Shown: piece after piece, positions 11,193 to 23,339 of the stretch
How the letters are laid out: each line of letters starts with the position of its first letter
How positions within the stretch are numbered: the first letter of the stretch is position 1
Origin: Halichondria panicea
Lineage: Eukaryota; Porifera; Demospongiae; Suberitida; Halichondriidae
Assembly (NCBI RefSeq): GCF_963675165.1
Contig: NC_087377.1
Span: 10,526,632-10,590,631 of the forward strand
DNA: 64,000 bases
Direction of reading: 5' to 3'
Notes under the pieces: generated by a model
Told to the model about the DNA's origin: nothing
Databases searched by the model: none
The model's input: the letters and a program-made list of their open reading frames with translations, nothing else
Made by a program: the position numbers and the translations under genes

Positions 11193-11747
11193 ATGACCGT
11201 CTATGATTCATATTTAGGATTGGGCACTGTTCTGCTTTTCATCACGTACACTACAGCTAAAACAATGCACTTGAATATGAGCTTTGAAGGTGACACAAAA
11301 GTGGAGATGGTAAAGGAATCAGTTAACGTCGGAGATACTGTAGTGCTCATGTGCATCACTGATGCAATTCCGATTTGGAAAATCAACAGTAACTACTACT
11401 ATTGGAGGGATGTTCCTGACAACCATTTGTTTGACTTCAAAAACAATACTTTAACAATTTCGATAGAACAAAGTCTAGCTGCAGCATTGTCAGGCTGCGA
11501 CAATATAATATTATATCAGTGTATTTATGGCATATTCCAAAGCAAAAAAGTGCCACTAAGGATGCCAGGTAAGTAGTAATTGTTTTTAAAATATGCTCAA
11601 CTTTTATTTCTATAATAATTATTATATACAGATCCTGTGCCACCATCGCAAACCTCGCTGTGCAGCATAGCAACTAAAATGACCGTCTTTGATTCCCAAT
11701 ACCTGATTTTACTGACAATAATAGAAATTATATTTCATATAGTATAA
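11193..11747 (+). CDS. Small single-Ig protein with hydrophobic C-terminus
   Basis: Two coding exons join(11193..11568,11632..11747) give 163 aa with a phase-1 intron. The N-terminus is a signal peptide (GLGTVLLFITYTTA). One Ig-like domain, about residues 35-125, has a Cys in VVLMCITD, a Trp in PIWKIN and a second Cys in LYQCIYG. Exon 2 ends in a hydrophobic run (YLILLTIIEIIFHIV) and then stops, so the product is GPI-anchored or a TM protein without a tail. Oddly, exon 2 is a 70-bp-scale duplicate of the region around the start codon: VPPSQTSLCS and MTV(Y/F)DS occur in both. The start exon and the last exon may derive from one another. Confidence 0.7.
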
Positions 11748-11859
11748 CAAGCAAAAAAAAATGTAGCCATAATTATTAGAGTTTATAGTCATGTATCTGT
11801 TTATTATAATAAAAATTTATTCATATTAAATGTACTGCAATGAATCCAGGTAAAAAAAA

Positions 11860-12700
11860 TGTATAGAGTATGGGTGGCAATCCAACCGCGTGCGCTTGTG
11901 GCACCAACTCACAGTGGATCCGGAACATGCATGCATGCGCTATCATGCATGTGCAAAGGCGGCTATCCTTCCATAAGGCACAACGAGATCAGAGACTTCA
12001 CGGCCAACCTCATGTCGGAAATTTACCACAATGTCGGCTAGAACCACACCTACAACCCATTACTGGCGAAATTCTTTGAGGTGCATCTGCCAACATACAA
12101 TTATACAAGACGGTGCCTGACTATAGACGTGGCAGCAGATGGTTTTTGGGGAAACAGATTTGAGAGAGCATTTTTGGGTATTCAACCCATACGCCCCCTC
12201 AAACAGGCAACGCCAACCTACCACAAGCACGAAAACATAGCTTACTGCATGATGACCAAAGAATCGGAGATATAGAAAACTCTATAATTATACCTTCACT
12301 CTCCTCATCCTGTCAAGTACTGCATGGGGGCCTTGGACGTGCTGTTACCTCCACCTACAGGAGATTGGCGTCTCTCCTATCAACAAAATAGGATCAGCAC
12401 TACAGCACCACCATGGGATGGATCAGATGCAGGCTGTCCTTCTCTCTTCTAAGATCAGCCATCATGTGCATTAGGGGGGCCCAATCAAGCCAAGGCCATG
12501 CCACCAGACAGCCCCCATCGACCTAGTGATAAGCGAGTCCCTGCATGGTCCCACCACACCCATAAACTAAACAATATTACACATAACTTTTATTTGCAGC
12601 AAAGATCAAGAACCCACGTCAAGAATGTCATTAAAAGTGACTCTGGCATTCTTCCTCTGCTCAGACGTACGGTCTCTCCCCTAGGAAGGGCAGCTGATTC
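11860..12700 (+). pseudogene. Decayed retroelement C-terminal region
   Basis: Frame-shifted coding relic. Fragments read GGYPSIRHNEIRDFTANLMS, then LTIDVAADGFWGNRFERAF, then YRRLASLLSTKW and MGWIRCRLSFSLLRSAIMC in other frames. This is the C-terminal region found downstream of reverse transcriptase in a retroelement family common in sponges and cnidarians (recognised from memory). The last part is also present at 34833-35165 on the minus strand. It has stops and shifts throughout, so it is inactive. It lies just downstream of the 11193 gene. Confidence 0.65.
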
Positions 12701-13234
12701 ATGAGACTACTATATCTATGTTTATTCATTATTCATTGAGCTAGGCACTTAATTTTCGTGGAAGTGTCTTTTCGTGGAATAAGTTTTGTGCTATACGAAT
12801 GTAAATGCACGTTGCGTCTGTTGTTAGCTATGTTCGTGGAACAATTTTCGTGGAAGATTAATTGCTTTAAACCCTCAAAAACAAGCTCTGCACTGTACTA
12901 TACGTTACTGTATTGTTAAAGCATCAAACTTTACTTTAGACGAAAAAACTGCGCCTGCGTGAGGTGAGATCGAGACTACAAAAGAGAATCAATAATTGTT
13001 ACCTGGCATACAAAAAAGTTACCTTTACACTTCTGAGTAATTTGTCATACATGGGCTGGATTTCCCCTTACATCACAATGAACTACACACAAGGCTTCAG
13101 TAAAGGTAATGAGCTTTTATTAGACTCTAAGTTTGCTCTCCTGGAGAGACCTTCTTCCTATCATATCCAAAGTTACACCCAATCAAACAGTTATGGATCT
13201 TTACTCCTAGTCTATATCTGAATGATATTAAAGT
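12701..13234. other. Intergenic, weak repeats only
   Basis: Between 12745 and 12865 the motif ttttcgtggaa recurs four times in direct orientation, with no clear element ends. At 12690-12710 there is a lone gctgattcatgagacta end, which matches one terminus of the hairpin at 29324. No gene is supported. Confidence 0.4.
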
Positions 13235-13530
13235 TAGCCTCGAGACCAGCCGTTCGTTATCTGAAAGAACGCCTGGTCAAGTTCCAATGTAGAATTTGTC
13301 TAATTGGTCCAGGAATTTCTTGGACCGATAATTGCCCGCAACAACCATAATTGCCCGTGAATATCATTATGATGCTTACAGTAACGTGCAGCTAGCTATA
13401 GTATTGTTGTGTTTGCAGTTACCGCAATCATGTTCACAACTACTCAAGCCTAACCACTCGCTGACTCAGCTAAATGAGTTCTACGTTAGAACTTGACCAG
13501 TCAGATAACGAACGGCTGATCTCGAGGCTA
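13235..13530. mobile_element. 296-bp palindromic element, TAGCCTCGAG termini
   Basis: Long terminal inverted repeats: tagcctcgagaccagccgtt on the left against aacggctgatctcgaggcta on the right, continuing through about 55 bp (gaacgcctggtcaag against cttgaccag). The flanks share atattaaagt on both sides. The same element, split by nested insertions, forms 45498-47347. No coding sequence. Confidence 0.8.
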
Positions 13531-14073
13531 TATATTAAAGTAAGCACTGCCAATGGAGAGTTTTCTGAAACAAAGTTCTGGGTTAGGAAACGAGGCCAAT
13601 ATACTCCTATAATAGTAAATTGAGCGGCCGATCTGCGATACTGTGAGACCCCTAATTATTATAAGGTGACTCTCTAAATGTGTGACACCCTCGAGCTTAG
13701 AAAATGTTATGACCTCTAAAAGTAGCGACAGCTGCGTTGATAATTACTTTTATTGCTGCGTCCTAAGATGAAGGTAAATGTAGGCACACTCTAGCCTTGA
13801 TTCTAGCCCGCTAGAAACACGTTTTTAAGCGGCTAGAAATCGAGGTAAGTAGACTGAGTAGAGTTACCTCCAATTAGATGCAACCCTCTAAATAAGTGAC
13901 ACCAGGTCTCCAACATAATTTTTCAACCTCCAAAAGAAGTGACTTCTGGCTTTGTAATAATTAAATAGAGGTATAATTATGGGCTAACCCTCAAATTAGA
14001 AGATAAAGAAGGCTTTGAGAATTTCTCATTCAGACTCGTCCCGAGATAAACCAGGCTGGGTAGAGACATGTAT

Positions 14074-14996
14074 CAGGGGCGTACACAGGGTGGTGCTTAG
14101 GGTGCTCCAGCACCCCCATCCAGGCTCTGGTGCTCCAGCACCCTATCCAGACTCAGAGAAGCTCAAGTAGATAGTTCAACCATCACTGGCTGGCTAGAAG
14201 GAAGCTACACTTACTGCAACTATCTACAGCTTAATAGTGATAGTTACAATAACTTTATACCAGTTAGATCTAGCTAGCTAGCCTAAAAAACTTACTTTTC
14301 TTCGATCGTTACTGGGATATCCATGGGAACTAATAAAGAGTGGGGAGGGGCTCAATAATAAGGCTAGGCAGCAGGAAGTGGTTTGCTGTATCAAACACTT
14401 GAGCTTGCCTCACAACATGCAGCACAACAAGGTTCTTGGATCCAGGTACATGAGGTACATGAATGTATAGTATAATTATATAATTAAGCCTACATTATAA
14501 TAATAATCAATGTTTGCAATGTAAACTACAAAGTCTCTTTTCCTCAACATCAAGGTACGTACTGGTGGTCATACTTTGTACGCTGCCTGTCACCTCCTGG
14601 TAAGCTGATCAATCTTTTAGTGGCCTGAAAAGAAAAGAATCAAGACTGTCGTCAGATCAAGCAAAGGAACAAATGTTTATCATCACGTAACTTCTACATT
14701 TACACAGAGACTAGACATGATTGCATTGACATTTGACATACCTTAAGAAGAGTTGACATTTGACATACCTTAAGAAGAGTTGGCTAGAGTTTGACATCCC
14801 AGGCGAATTGAGCTTCTGGTCGTAAACATTCTTGACTTGCTGATGGCACTGTAAAATACTGTCAGTACTGTGGCTGGCACCATCTAGAAAACAGTGGGCG
14901 TTGCCGACAAAAGGGGCGTGACCCCGGAAGTGGGCGTGGTCTAAATTTTGCGCGCAATGAGCACCCACCATTGATTGAATCCTAGGATCGCCCCTG
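14074..14996. mobile_element. hAT-like non-autonomous element
   Basis: Starts caggggcgtacacagggtgg and ends in the inverted counterpart (accaccca... to atcgcccctg). The CAGGGGCG terminus resembles hAT elements. An exact 8-bp target duplication is not evident, so the assignment rests on the ends. Two short direct repeats (gttgacatttgacatacc) lie at about 14723-14780. Confidence 0.5.
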
Positions 14997-15065
14997 TGTA
15001 TGTATCTATCATTGGCTTTTATTGCTTAATACTGTTTTAGGGGCTAGATCTGTACATGTGTAAAC

Positions 15066-16192
15066 TAGGCCCTGATAAATTATGCTTTTATTCATCCATT
15101 ACTCTTTAAGTATAGGATAGACTACATCTAAGAGTAGAATATGTGTCTATGTAACCTCCGCGGTTGCGGTTAGCCCGAGGCGCAAAGCCGAGGGAATCTA
15201 ACCGTAACCAAGGTGGTTACTAAGACGCATATTCTACGAGTGGGTGTGGTCTATCTAACTTGGACTTCATTGCGCATGCGCGAGGCGTGGTTATAAAAAG
15301 CCAGGTTTGGTGCGTAGCAACAGAAATTGAATTTGTGCGAGCTGGACGAGCTGGAGAGCTGTGAGAGACACCAGTTGACAGAAAAAGATAAGAAGACGGC
15401 TTCAAAACAATGAAAAAACTTAGTAAAGCTTGTGAAACGCTTCTTGAAGATACTGGAAAGAACAGACAAGTAAAAAGAACCTAGAACTATGCTAGAACTG
15501 ACTGCAACACTACAAGAAGAAGAATGAAGCTCTGTGGTGGAGTGGAGGGGGTATAGAGCAGACTGGACCGGCATGGAACCTTAAAAAACTCAATAGAAAA
15601 TGTCAAGCGACTGCTAAAGTGTTTTTGATGCTTCCTGGCCCCCCTTGCCCATTCCCAACTGGAAAAAGCAATACAAAGCAACAGTGGACATGGAAAGAAT
15701 GGACTGTTGACTGAACAAACTATTGCATACTGTGTTTTTATAATGTTTTTGTCATCTTCTTGTCACTTTCACTAAAAATTTCATTTCAACTTTTGAGAAC
15801 TTCCTGCAAATTATTTGTCACTTCCTGTAGAATATGCGTCCATTTCCTGTAGAATATGTGTCCACTTCCTGTAGAATATGCTCCCATTTCCTGTAGAATA
15901 AGTACCTTCTTGTAGATTATGCTTCCATGTAATCTACTGTTTTTAGCCAATCAGATCAATTACAGATGATGTAATGTAGTCTAATTCTTGAAAATGTGCC
16001 TATCTCATAAAAATCTGATTATTCCCAAAAAATATAACAAAACAAAATTATAAGACGTAGTCAGTCATATATATAAATACAGCATACAACTGACTGACAT
16101 AAGACATATAATCATTAATAATATTGATGCCTATTATTCTTCAGACACCTAATTATGCAAAAATTGTTCCGAGCATAATTTATCAGGGCCTA
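15066..16192. mobile_element. 1.1-kb element with taggccctgataaattatgc ends
   Basis: Terminal inverted repeat taggccctgataaattatgc at 15066-15085 pairs with gcataatttatcagggccta at 16172-16191. It contains a large inner hairpin (15113-15262) and four direct repeats of acttcctgtagaatatg between about 15805 and 15905. No transposase is readable. A truncated relative with one end only starts at 51972. Confidence 0.65.
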
Positions 16193-16497
16193 TATAGTGT
16201 AAAGTTTCTGTAAACCAACTTGTAGGCACACCAAACTCGAAGAATGGCAGAATTATGCTTGTGGTTCAATGTCAGATTGAAGACAGTAATCCTCTGCACA
16301 AGAATCAATTTCTTATTTACTGTACATGAACAATGCACTCAGAAAGGAAATCGTGGTGATGCAAGAGGTTTGCCACAAACCACGAGGTGCATAATAACAA
16401 TGGCCCTTTACATTCAATGTTGTGAGCTTAGCAATCCTCTGTACAAACATAGTACACTAAACATGACTGTGTATTTGGTGTAGGGATAACAACATAC

Positions 16498-17419
16498 CAT
16501 AGCCTCAGGTGGTGGTCTGCTCCCAGCCCCTCCCCCCAGTACAAAGTAACCAAACAACCTCCTCACGATCACCTCGACAACCAGCTCTCCAAACAGCAGC
16601 AGGTAGAGCTTGAACCGACTGTAACCAAACCGAGGTAGAAACAGAATCACCAGCGAAGATACAACGAAAACTGCAAAAGTTTCATAGCCCACAAATTCAA
16701 TCAGAGAGAGACATTAGATAACGGACACTCTCTATGGAGTCTTGCAGTGTGCCAAACATATCTGCCAATAGCAGCTTTTGTTTCTGTGCCATTTCGTTGA
16801 CATCATCGAAATGACGATCCATACTCCTCCTGGTGTCATCAAGTGATGAAGCTATTCGTCTGTCTTGGTCTATAATGGCTGCCTGATTGTCCAAGGCCTG
16901 GGTTTGTTTGACTTCCATTTCACGGTGAAAGTCAAGAGATTCTTCGAGTTTCTTCACAGCTTCCTCTGAAGCTTCCGAAAGCTTAGAAACAGTTCTATCA
17001 GTGCGATCCTGCCAAATCTCGTTTTGTAAAAAATAACAAATGTGACCAGTGTGTGTGAAAAATTCCGTGTATGCTTGAAACGCAACAGTGTCCATATCTC
17101 CTGTACACTCTCGGATCGTCGTGGTGTCGCTACAGTGATAGACTTGCCGTCCGGATTTCGCCAGATGACAATTAGCGAACGCCACGGCTAATCGACTTTG
17201 TTCCACATCAGTAATCTTCTTACATGTTGTGTTGAGTCTGGCCACAGCATCTTTCCAACACGAGCTGCTCACTGTCTTCTCTTGTAGTTCTTGGAACTTG
17301 TTCTCTCCCAAAGCTTTTCTCTGATCATCTGAACTAGAGTCTGGGGAGGTCGTGGCAAGGATGATTAGGGATAGCAGGATAGTTAGTGCAGAGATTGAGA
17401 GATGAGAGAGCAGCATCAT
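16498..17419 (-). pseudogene. Kar5/GEX1/Brambleberry-like first exon, one frameshift
   Basis: Best-preserved first exon of the karyogamy family. In order: signal peptide (residues 1-24), the conserved cysteine domain (SSCWKDAVARLNTTCK, LAVAFANCHLAKSGRQVYHC, ECTGDMDTVAFQAYTEFFTH, HICYFLQNEIWQ), a coiled-coil region (about 145-230) and then the TM stretch GYETFAVFVVSSLVILFLPR ending at the donor after PPPEAM (16498). Known members act at the nuclear envelope during nuclear fusion after fertilisation or mating. Compared with the 36.9 kb and 60.2 kb copies, two bases are missing in the aatcagagagagac segment near 16700, which converts MSLFLIEF into MSLSD-stop before the TM. No later exons follow; the region beyond is a transposon. 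Pseudogene, unless the two bases are an assembly error. Confidence 0.75.
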
Positions 17420-18769
17420 GGTTTATAGGGTCAACATTGTTAAAATACGCTATAGAGATCACACATACAATAATCTATGGATCACATGCCAATTTTGTAC
17501 ATATATATACAGTTTTAAACTGGTAAAGGTTGTCAATAATGAAAATGTTTCTTAACCACAATGTTTTGGTTTGCTTCATGCTTATAACAGATCATAATTA
17601 TTGGCACTGCACTGGTAGACGACCTCAACTATATATCTACCACATTAAAACATTAGGATTGATCTGATTGCATGTAGATCTATACTAGATCTAGTGCTGC
17701 ACGCTTGCATGCAAGGCTAATGCCAAGCAGTGATCTACCAATTTGTTTACGCCATGCAATCAATACTGTTGTGTCTAATCAGTCAGTACGCTATTCGATT
17801 CACTGACAAAACACACTAGCAGTTTAGGTATATATTCTTACCTAAACTTAATTCTTACCATGCTGCAGCAGCATTGCTCTCCCATTTTAGATCAAGTTTC
17901 ACACTGACGTCTTGTTCAGAATGTAGTCAATCCCCGGATATAAATTAAATATGGTAAAGAAATATACCATAAAGCATTCCACACCCTAAAAACCTGAGCA
18001 GTAACAAGCCCATGCAATAATGATATCCAAGGGCCTGTTTCAGGCCGTGGGGGGAATCAACATCAAACTTTGATTCCAGCGTGTAAAGGTCAAAGGTCTT
18101 GAGGTCACAGTTCAAATACATTGGCTGAGAACCTCGTGCTTATCCTGTGAAAGCCAATATGAGTAAATTGGGCCTGACGCTAAAGTAACAGTAGTACCCT
18201 TGCTACACTTGAATCCTCTAACAAATGTGTTACACCGCCAAAAATAAGGGTGTTCACTGGCTGGCAAGGACAACATAATTATGGTGGGGCTCGCTATAGA
18301 GTACACCAGAAAAGCAGGGCTCCACTGCTTGGACGTGGATAAGCTTAGTACTGCATGGCTGAGTCATACGCACAAGCATGCTGTTCGTTTAATGTACCGT
18401 TTTTGAGAAAAATATATACCCATTGACAAAGTACCAATGCAACAAACATGGCACGCACTTGATAAAACTAAGGCACGTATATTCTGTTAGCACATACACA
18501 GGTTAGCCATTTGTTAGAACATTGGCAGACAAGTAAAACAAACATCCACTACTAACAGACGAGAACATGACTTTGCAACAAATGACTGCATTAAATTATA
18601 GATACACAACAGCTACTCCATGGGGCAGGTTCAATCCTAACGTCAGTCATACGTATACATGTAGCTTGTAGGCATTGCAAACTGTCACACGATAATCTGT
18701 TAATCTGCAGCAAAACCACAAGAATGAATTTCTTATTAACAAAGAAGAGAGTTTTGTAAACTCACCATT
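17420..18769. other. Intergenic, nothing recognised
   Basis: Upstream side of the 17419 relic. No convincing exon, inverted repeat or retroelement fragment was found on either strand. Short tandem items such as the doubled cttacctaaac segment near 17830-17855 are weak. Confidence 0.35.
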
Positions 18770-19461
18770 GATTTACTTTGATAGGTGTTACGTATCATTC
18801 GAGTTGTTTGGTAAGAGAAGAGTTATGGTAGAAAGGTAAGAAGATGCCCTCCCTCAACATGTACGAACAAGCCAGCTCTACGACCATTTGGGAGGCCCCT
18901 GAGTATGTGAGAATAACAAACCATATTCAAACTGGATGTAAAATGACTTACTTAATCAAATTAATGGGTGGAAGTTAATTGTCTTAAATCAATTGGACAT
19001 GGTCAATAAGCATTGATAGGCATCTAGCTGTATTGTGTGTGTGTGATAAAATTAATAAAGCTAGAATTTAAAAAGTGTCTGTGCACCCAGCATACATCTT
19101 ATTTCTCATGCTACTCATTGACAAATAGATCTTGTACCTACGTGTATAGTAGGCCTAAGTGTGAAATCCATGTAAAGTAGAAAACGGTGTAATAACATTA
19201 ATAGCCTAATGAAAAACCATCTTGTAACACAACCTCTAAGGCAAAACCATGCAACTAGATGTCTTAATTATACCCTGTATACCAATCGAACTCTATATGT
19301 TGGTAAGCAAAACTATACACATGCACACAACTACTCATCAATTTTATTCCCCTTCATGTTGTGCACCTTTTCCTCCAAACTGTTATGAGCAGTGCGATCA
19401 TTATCACCATGACAACAAAGAGTATTCCTCTGACCGCAGTTATGATGACATTGGACATGCT
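18770..19461 (-). pseudogene. Relic of FN3-type receptor: TM exon and truncated tail exon
   Basis: The TM exon 19461-19367 reads SMSNVIITAVRGILF then VVMVIMIALLITVWRKR, preceded by an acceptor tctacag. It is 95 bp, entering at phase 0 and leaving at phase 2, as the tail exon at 53802 requires. A tail remnant at about 18900-18775 reads RRAGLFVHV, then stops, and shares the donor segment caatg/gtgagttt with 53400-53415. No ectodomain exons are visible upstream; a transposon remnant lies at 19553. It is a paralogue of the 53481-55547 locus and is probably dead. Confidence 0.5.
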
Positions 19462-19552
19462 CTGTAGAAAAACATAATTATTATGCATATACAATCACAA
19501 TTTTTAAATTAATGTGCGCATATAGGGAAGTTTCCAACATACAGTAGCTAGT

Positions 19553-19850
19553 CTCAGGTCCAGACTGCACCTTAGAAAAGAACGTCTAGTCATGCAAGTT
19601 CCTATGTGAAACTCGTGTAGAAGTCCAGGAATTTCTTGGACGGGTAACTAACCACACAGGACGTACACGCCCACGATCGGCCAAACTACAGAAATATAGG
19701 ATCTGCCTAATCAATAATTATATTCATGGCTGATTGTGGGCATGTACGTCCTGTGTGGTTAGTTACCCGTCCAAGAAATTCCTGGACTTCTACACGAGTT
19801 TCACGTAGGAACTTGACCAAACGTTCTTTTCTAAAGCACGGCCTGGAGAA
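19553..19850. mobile_element. Palindromic element, about 300 bp
   Basis: Long inverted arms: gtccaggaatttcttggacg with gggtaactaaccacacagg on the left against the exact reverse complement at about 19740-19795. It is related to the 13235 family (ctctggtcaag-type inner motif, ccaggaatttcttgga). The termini are degenerate (tagtctcagg against cctggagaaacc). Confidence 0.6.
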
Positions 19851-20815
19851 ACCTTAAAAGCAGCCATATACTGTGGACTATACGTATCTACTATTAGTGC
19901 TATAAACATGAGCACGAAAGCTAGATTACTGGAGCAGCACATTCAAATTACTGACTTGATGAGAGAGTCTCTTGTATGGTTGATCTTCCAGGAGCAGTGC
20001 ACTGATGACTGTATTTATAAATCAAGATTTAATAGTTAGTTCCCCTTCTCAGGCTGCATGGCACATCCACTGCATTACTCGACTCAGAGTCTCAATTTTG
20101 CAGATTCTGGACGGAGGGTGGAAAACGGATTGGCTAGAAAGCATTTTCTTTAGGAGTTACAGAGAATTACCAAACACGCTTTCCCCTTCAGGTAATTAAA
20201 AATGGCTATGCTATTGGTTGGAGGTAATTGATTAGTGGGGAAAAACCAATACACATGCATGTACGAATACTGTACGTACTAAACAATGTGTGAAATCAAA
20301 ACAAAACAGTAAACAATTGAGAACACAAGAGGTCAAAGTTCGCCATCAATGATTGACTGCAAACTTTGACCTATGTTAAAATAAAATAAGCGTACCTATA
20401 CTTGCTTTTTCGACTGCCCATAATAATAATTATTGCAGTTGAAGCTTCTTTGATCCATGCAAGTGCAGCAATCTTGATTTTGTCTAAATTAATAATTATT
20501 GTTTAATTGCCCTTCTTTACCAGACGCCTTCAATTATATATACACCTTAATTATCAAGAAAGCACTTCTAGTTGTGCTGCAAGTATTGACTGTACAAGAG
20601 AACCCCCCCTTAGCCAATTACACAGAGGACCTAGTAAAATGGAAGATCTTTGCGATGTTAGACGGTATATATCTAATAATTATTATCGATATCGATATAC
20701 CGTCTAACATCACACTTCAAAAGCACTACAAATCTTGTAACTAAAGCTTGTGGTTTAGTGCCGATGTTGCAATTCTCTGTGATGACTCTGTTTACAGTTT
20801 TACATACTGAGGCAC

Positions 20816-21132
20816 CAGAGGAGGTTGGTCACGACTTAAACCGCGGTAAAACATGCTATGCTAACAGTGTTTGGCCTCGAATTCGCCTTCAACCTTCTTC
20901 AACCCGCTGAGTCAGCACTTTTATCATTTATCTCATGTTATCTCTCTTATATTATATATGTTAGCATCGATCATCTGCTACTAATAATTATAGAGTGCTA
21001 AAATCGTTTGCAGTCTTTTGGCTTTAGCTAGGATAGCTACTTTTCATGCTTTTCTCTGTAGGTCTGCGTATATCTTTTCTTTTTTCTCCGTGCACGCACA
21101 TTCCTCTATTGAAATGTGACCAACCTCCTCTG
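20816..21132. mobile_element. 317-bp element, CAGAGGAGGTTGG ends, 9-bp target duplication
   Basis: Inverted ends cagaggaggttggtcac and gtgaccaacctcctctg are flanked by perfect 9-bp copies of ctgaggcac (20807-20815 and 21133-21141). Related copies are at 47682-48102 and 48129-48261. Non-coding. Confidence 0.8.
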
Positions 21133-21234
21133 CTGAGGCACTGTATTCAGTATTCATTTAACACTGTATACCTATACCCAAAGCCTTACTGCGAATAACC
21201 ACATTGCCATAATTATGCCTCGGTGCGCATGCGC

Positions 21235-21430
21235 AAGCGAGGTATACGGTAGTGTGTCTGTGTGTGTGTGTGTAGAGTGCTACAGCTGCTCAAGGATCAA
21301 TGAAGTGCAAATATAGGCTTCTAGTAATGTTTTCTTGGATTTTAATTCGTGGATTTGAAAAATAATGCTTCGTTCTCGAGTTATGCCTAGTTTTGCTTAC
21401 TTGGAATGCCATTGCAGCCTGCAATGGTGG
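21235..21430. repeat. Inverted copy of the 1830-2190 interspersed repeat
   Basis: Reverse-complement relative: gcgcatgcgc hairpin end, short TG microsatellite (21255-21274), then the core in the order expected for the other strand (atgtttgtcttggatt-type segment, ttctcgagttatgcctag). Confidence 0.5.
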
Positions 21431-21544
21431 ACTAGAATTACAGCAAAGGCAGCAAAGAAGCTTGGAGTCTTAGAAATAATGTATGGCTCCTGTGGAGCAT
21501 GCTCTGGGGCTAGGATAAGTAAAGAAGCAACAATCACAAAATCA

Positions 21545-22365
21545 TAATTCTAGCTTTCTACTTTAGTGACCCTGTTCCATTGTTCCTGGTACGGGATCAT
21601 TGCAGCTGTAAATACGTAGGACCTACCTCGAATAAAGGCTGGGTGTATAGCTACTACATGTATATATCTAGCCAACATGTAAGTTCAAGCTCTTAGCTTT
21701 TATTCGACAACGAAGCTTTAACATCAAAATTTGCCACTATTAAAACTAATAACTTGGTGTGTAAAGGCTATCCATGCTGTAAACACAGCGCTATGGAATC
21801 CAGGTAAGCAGACTCATGTATCACAAACAGACAAACTAGAGCACTAAAGTACAAACCCTCGGCTGGTGACATGATTATAAAGAAACCAGAGGAGTGATAT
21901 AATGCAGTGCATGTAGTATGTATGGCTTAGCTGTCTAGCACAGCAACTCAGGAGCAATAGAAACTAAACTAGACTGGACGCATGCTGAAACATTTGAGTA
22001 GTGCATGGTACACATGCACTGTGGACTCTATGATCACAGTGAATAAGCTGGATCCAGAGTCAGCAAAAAAGCCTCCCGAGACAACAAACCAGTCACAATT
22101 CTAGCGTTCTACTTTAGTGACCCTTTTCCATTGTTCCTGGTACGGGATCACTTTAGCTATAAATACGTAATAGGCCTCCCTCGAATAAAGGCCGGGTGTA
22201 TATAGCTGCCAACGTGTAAGTTTAAGCTTCTTAGCTTTTATTCTACAACGAAGCTTTAACATCAAAATCTGCCAATAATAAATTGTTGTGTGAAGGCTAT
22301 CCATGCTGTAAACGCAGCGCTATGAAATTCAGGTGAGTAGATTCATGTGTCACAAGCAAACCAAC
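21545..22365. repeat. Direct duplication of about 290 bp
   Basis: Units at about 21545-21850 and 22085-22365 share ctttctactttagtgaccc, gttcctggtacgggatca, the doubled aataaaggc...gggtgtat segment and the ending ctgtaaacacagcgctatg. The start of the unit also appears inverted at about 45395-45455. Confidence 0.7.
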
Positions 22366-22636
22366 GGACTACTATACCCGTGGCCGCCCGCGCGCGCCTC
22401 GGGTAACGACTACATGTACTATACCCGTGGCTGCCCATGCCCCTCGAGTAACAATGTTTTGCAAGTGTCAAGCATAATTATGCGAATTTGCGAGTGCTGA
22501 TAATGGCTTCGTGAAAATAAGACCGCAAAAACCATACTTGTATGACATCACAATTTGCGATATCGCAGAAGTTAGGCCACAAAGCGTCAAATTTACAAAC
22601 ATAGTACAATATGCACCTGTAACTACCATATAGCTG

Positions 22637-22819
22637 GTTATTTTCGAGGCACTAAATGTTGGCATTTTTCGCGGATTGACTTTACAAACCTCGAAAATGT
22701 GGGCATGGTTTACTTCCGGGATTTAAACCTCTCTACTGTAGGGGGTGGTCCTTTGAACTTCTATCCTCGAAATGTTTAGTTTGACCAATCCGCGTAAATT
22801 TGGTGCCTCTGTAATAACC
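22637..22819. mobile_element. Short inverted-repeat element, 183 bp
   Basis: ggttattttcgaggcac on the left pairs with gtgcctctgtaataacc on the right, and the inner arms gcggattgac and ccaatccgcg also pair. No coding capacity. Confidence 0.5.
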
Positions 22820-23339
22820 ATGCAACTATACATAAACTGGCTTCTATGTCAGCTCCATACACACTTTCATGAGTACAACCATAAATTGAAGAGCTGGAGG
22901 GATTGGTAACAGAGTGGTGTATGTGATGCTTTTACATTAATTGAATCTGCAACTATTCGTGCACGTTACGCCCTATGAATGAGGCTATTTTGCCGGGTAA
23001 CTCCCTCAATGTGTTTCCTCATCATCTTTTTCAGCAATTTATAACAAATTTACGAGAATGGAAACTCTAGACTAATTGTACTGCACATAGTGTGGTTTTA
23101 CTACATGTATGACATCATCGCTCAATAATTTACTCGGAAGAAAAATTAATGATTATTTTGAAGAGTGCATATAAAGAACTAATATGATATTTATCATAAA
23201 GCTTTCAGAAAAGCTTTCAGAAAATCCTAACATTATTAAAAATACATGTATACACGTTGAAGTTATGGCAATTAATTCGAATTACTAGCATAATGGTATA
23301 CAGGGCGAAATACACATACACATGTACTGTAAGTTAACA

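Noticed and set aside
15113-15262. tRNA or structured RNA in the strong hairpin
   Set aside because: It is a simple nested inverted repeat inside a TIR element, with no cloverleaf or conserved RNA motif.
1-17419. One karyogamy gene split by 12 kb of insertions (852-3641 plus 16498-17419)
   Set aside because: The two parts overlap in homology by about 230 bp (3905-4155 and 16256-16485), and complete receptor genes lie between, so they are separate partial copies.
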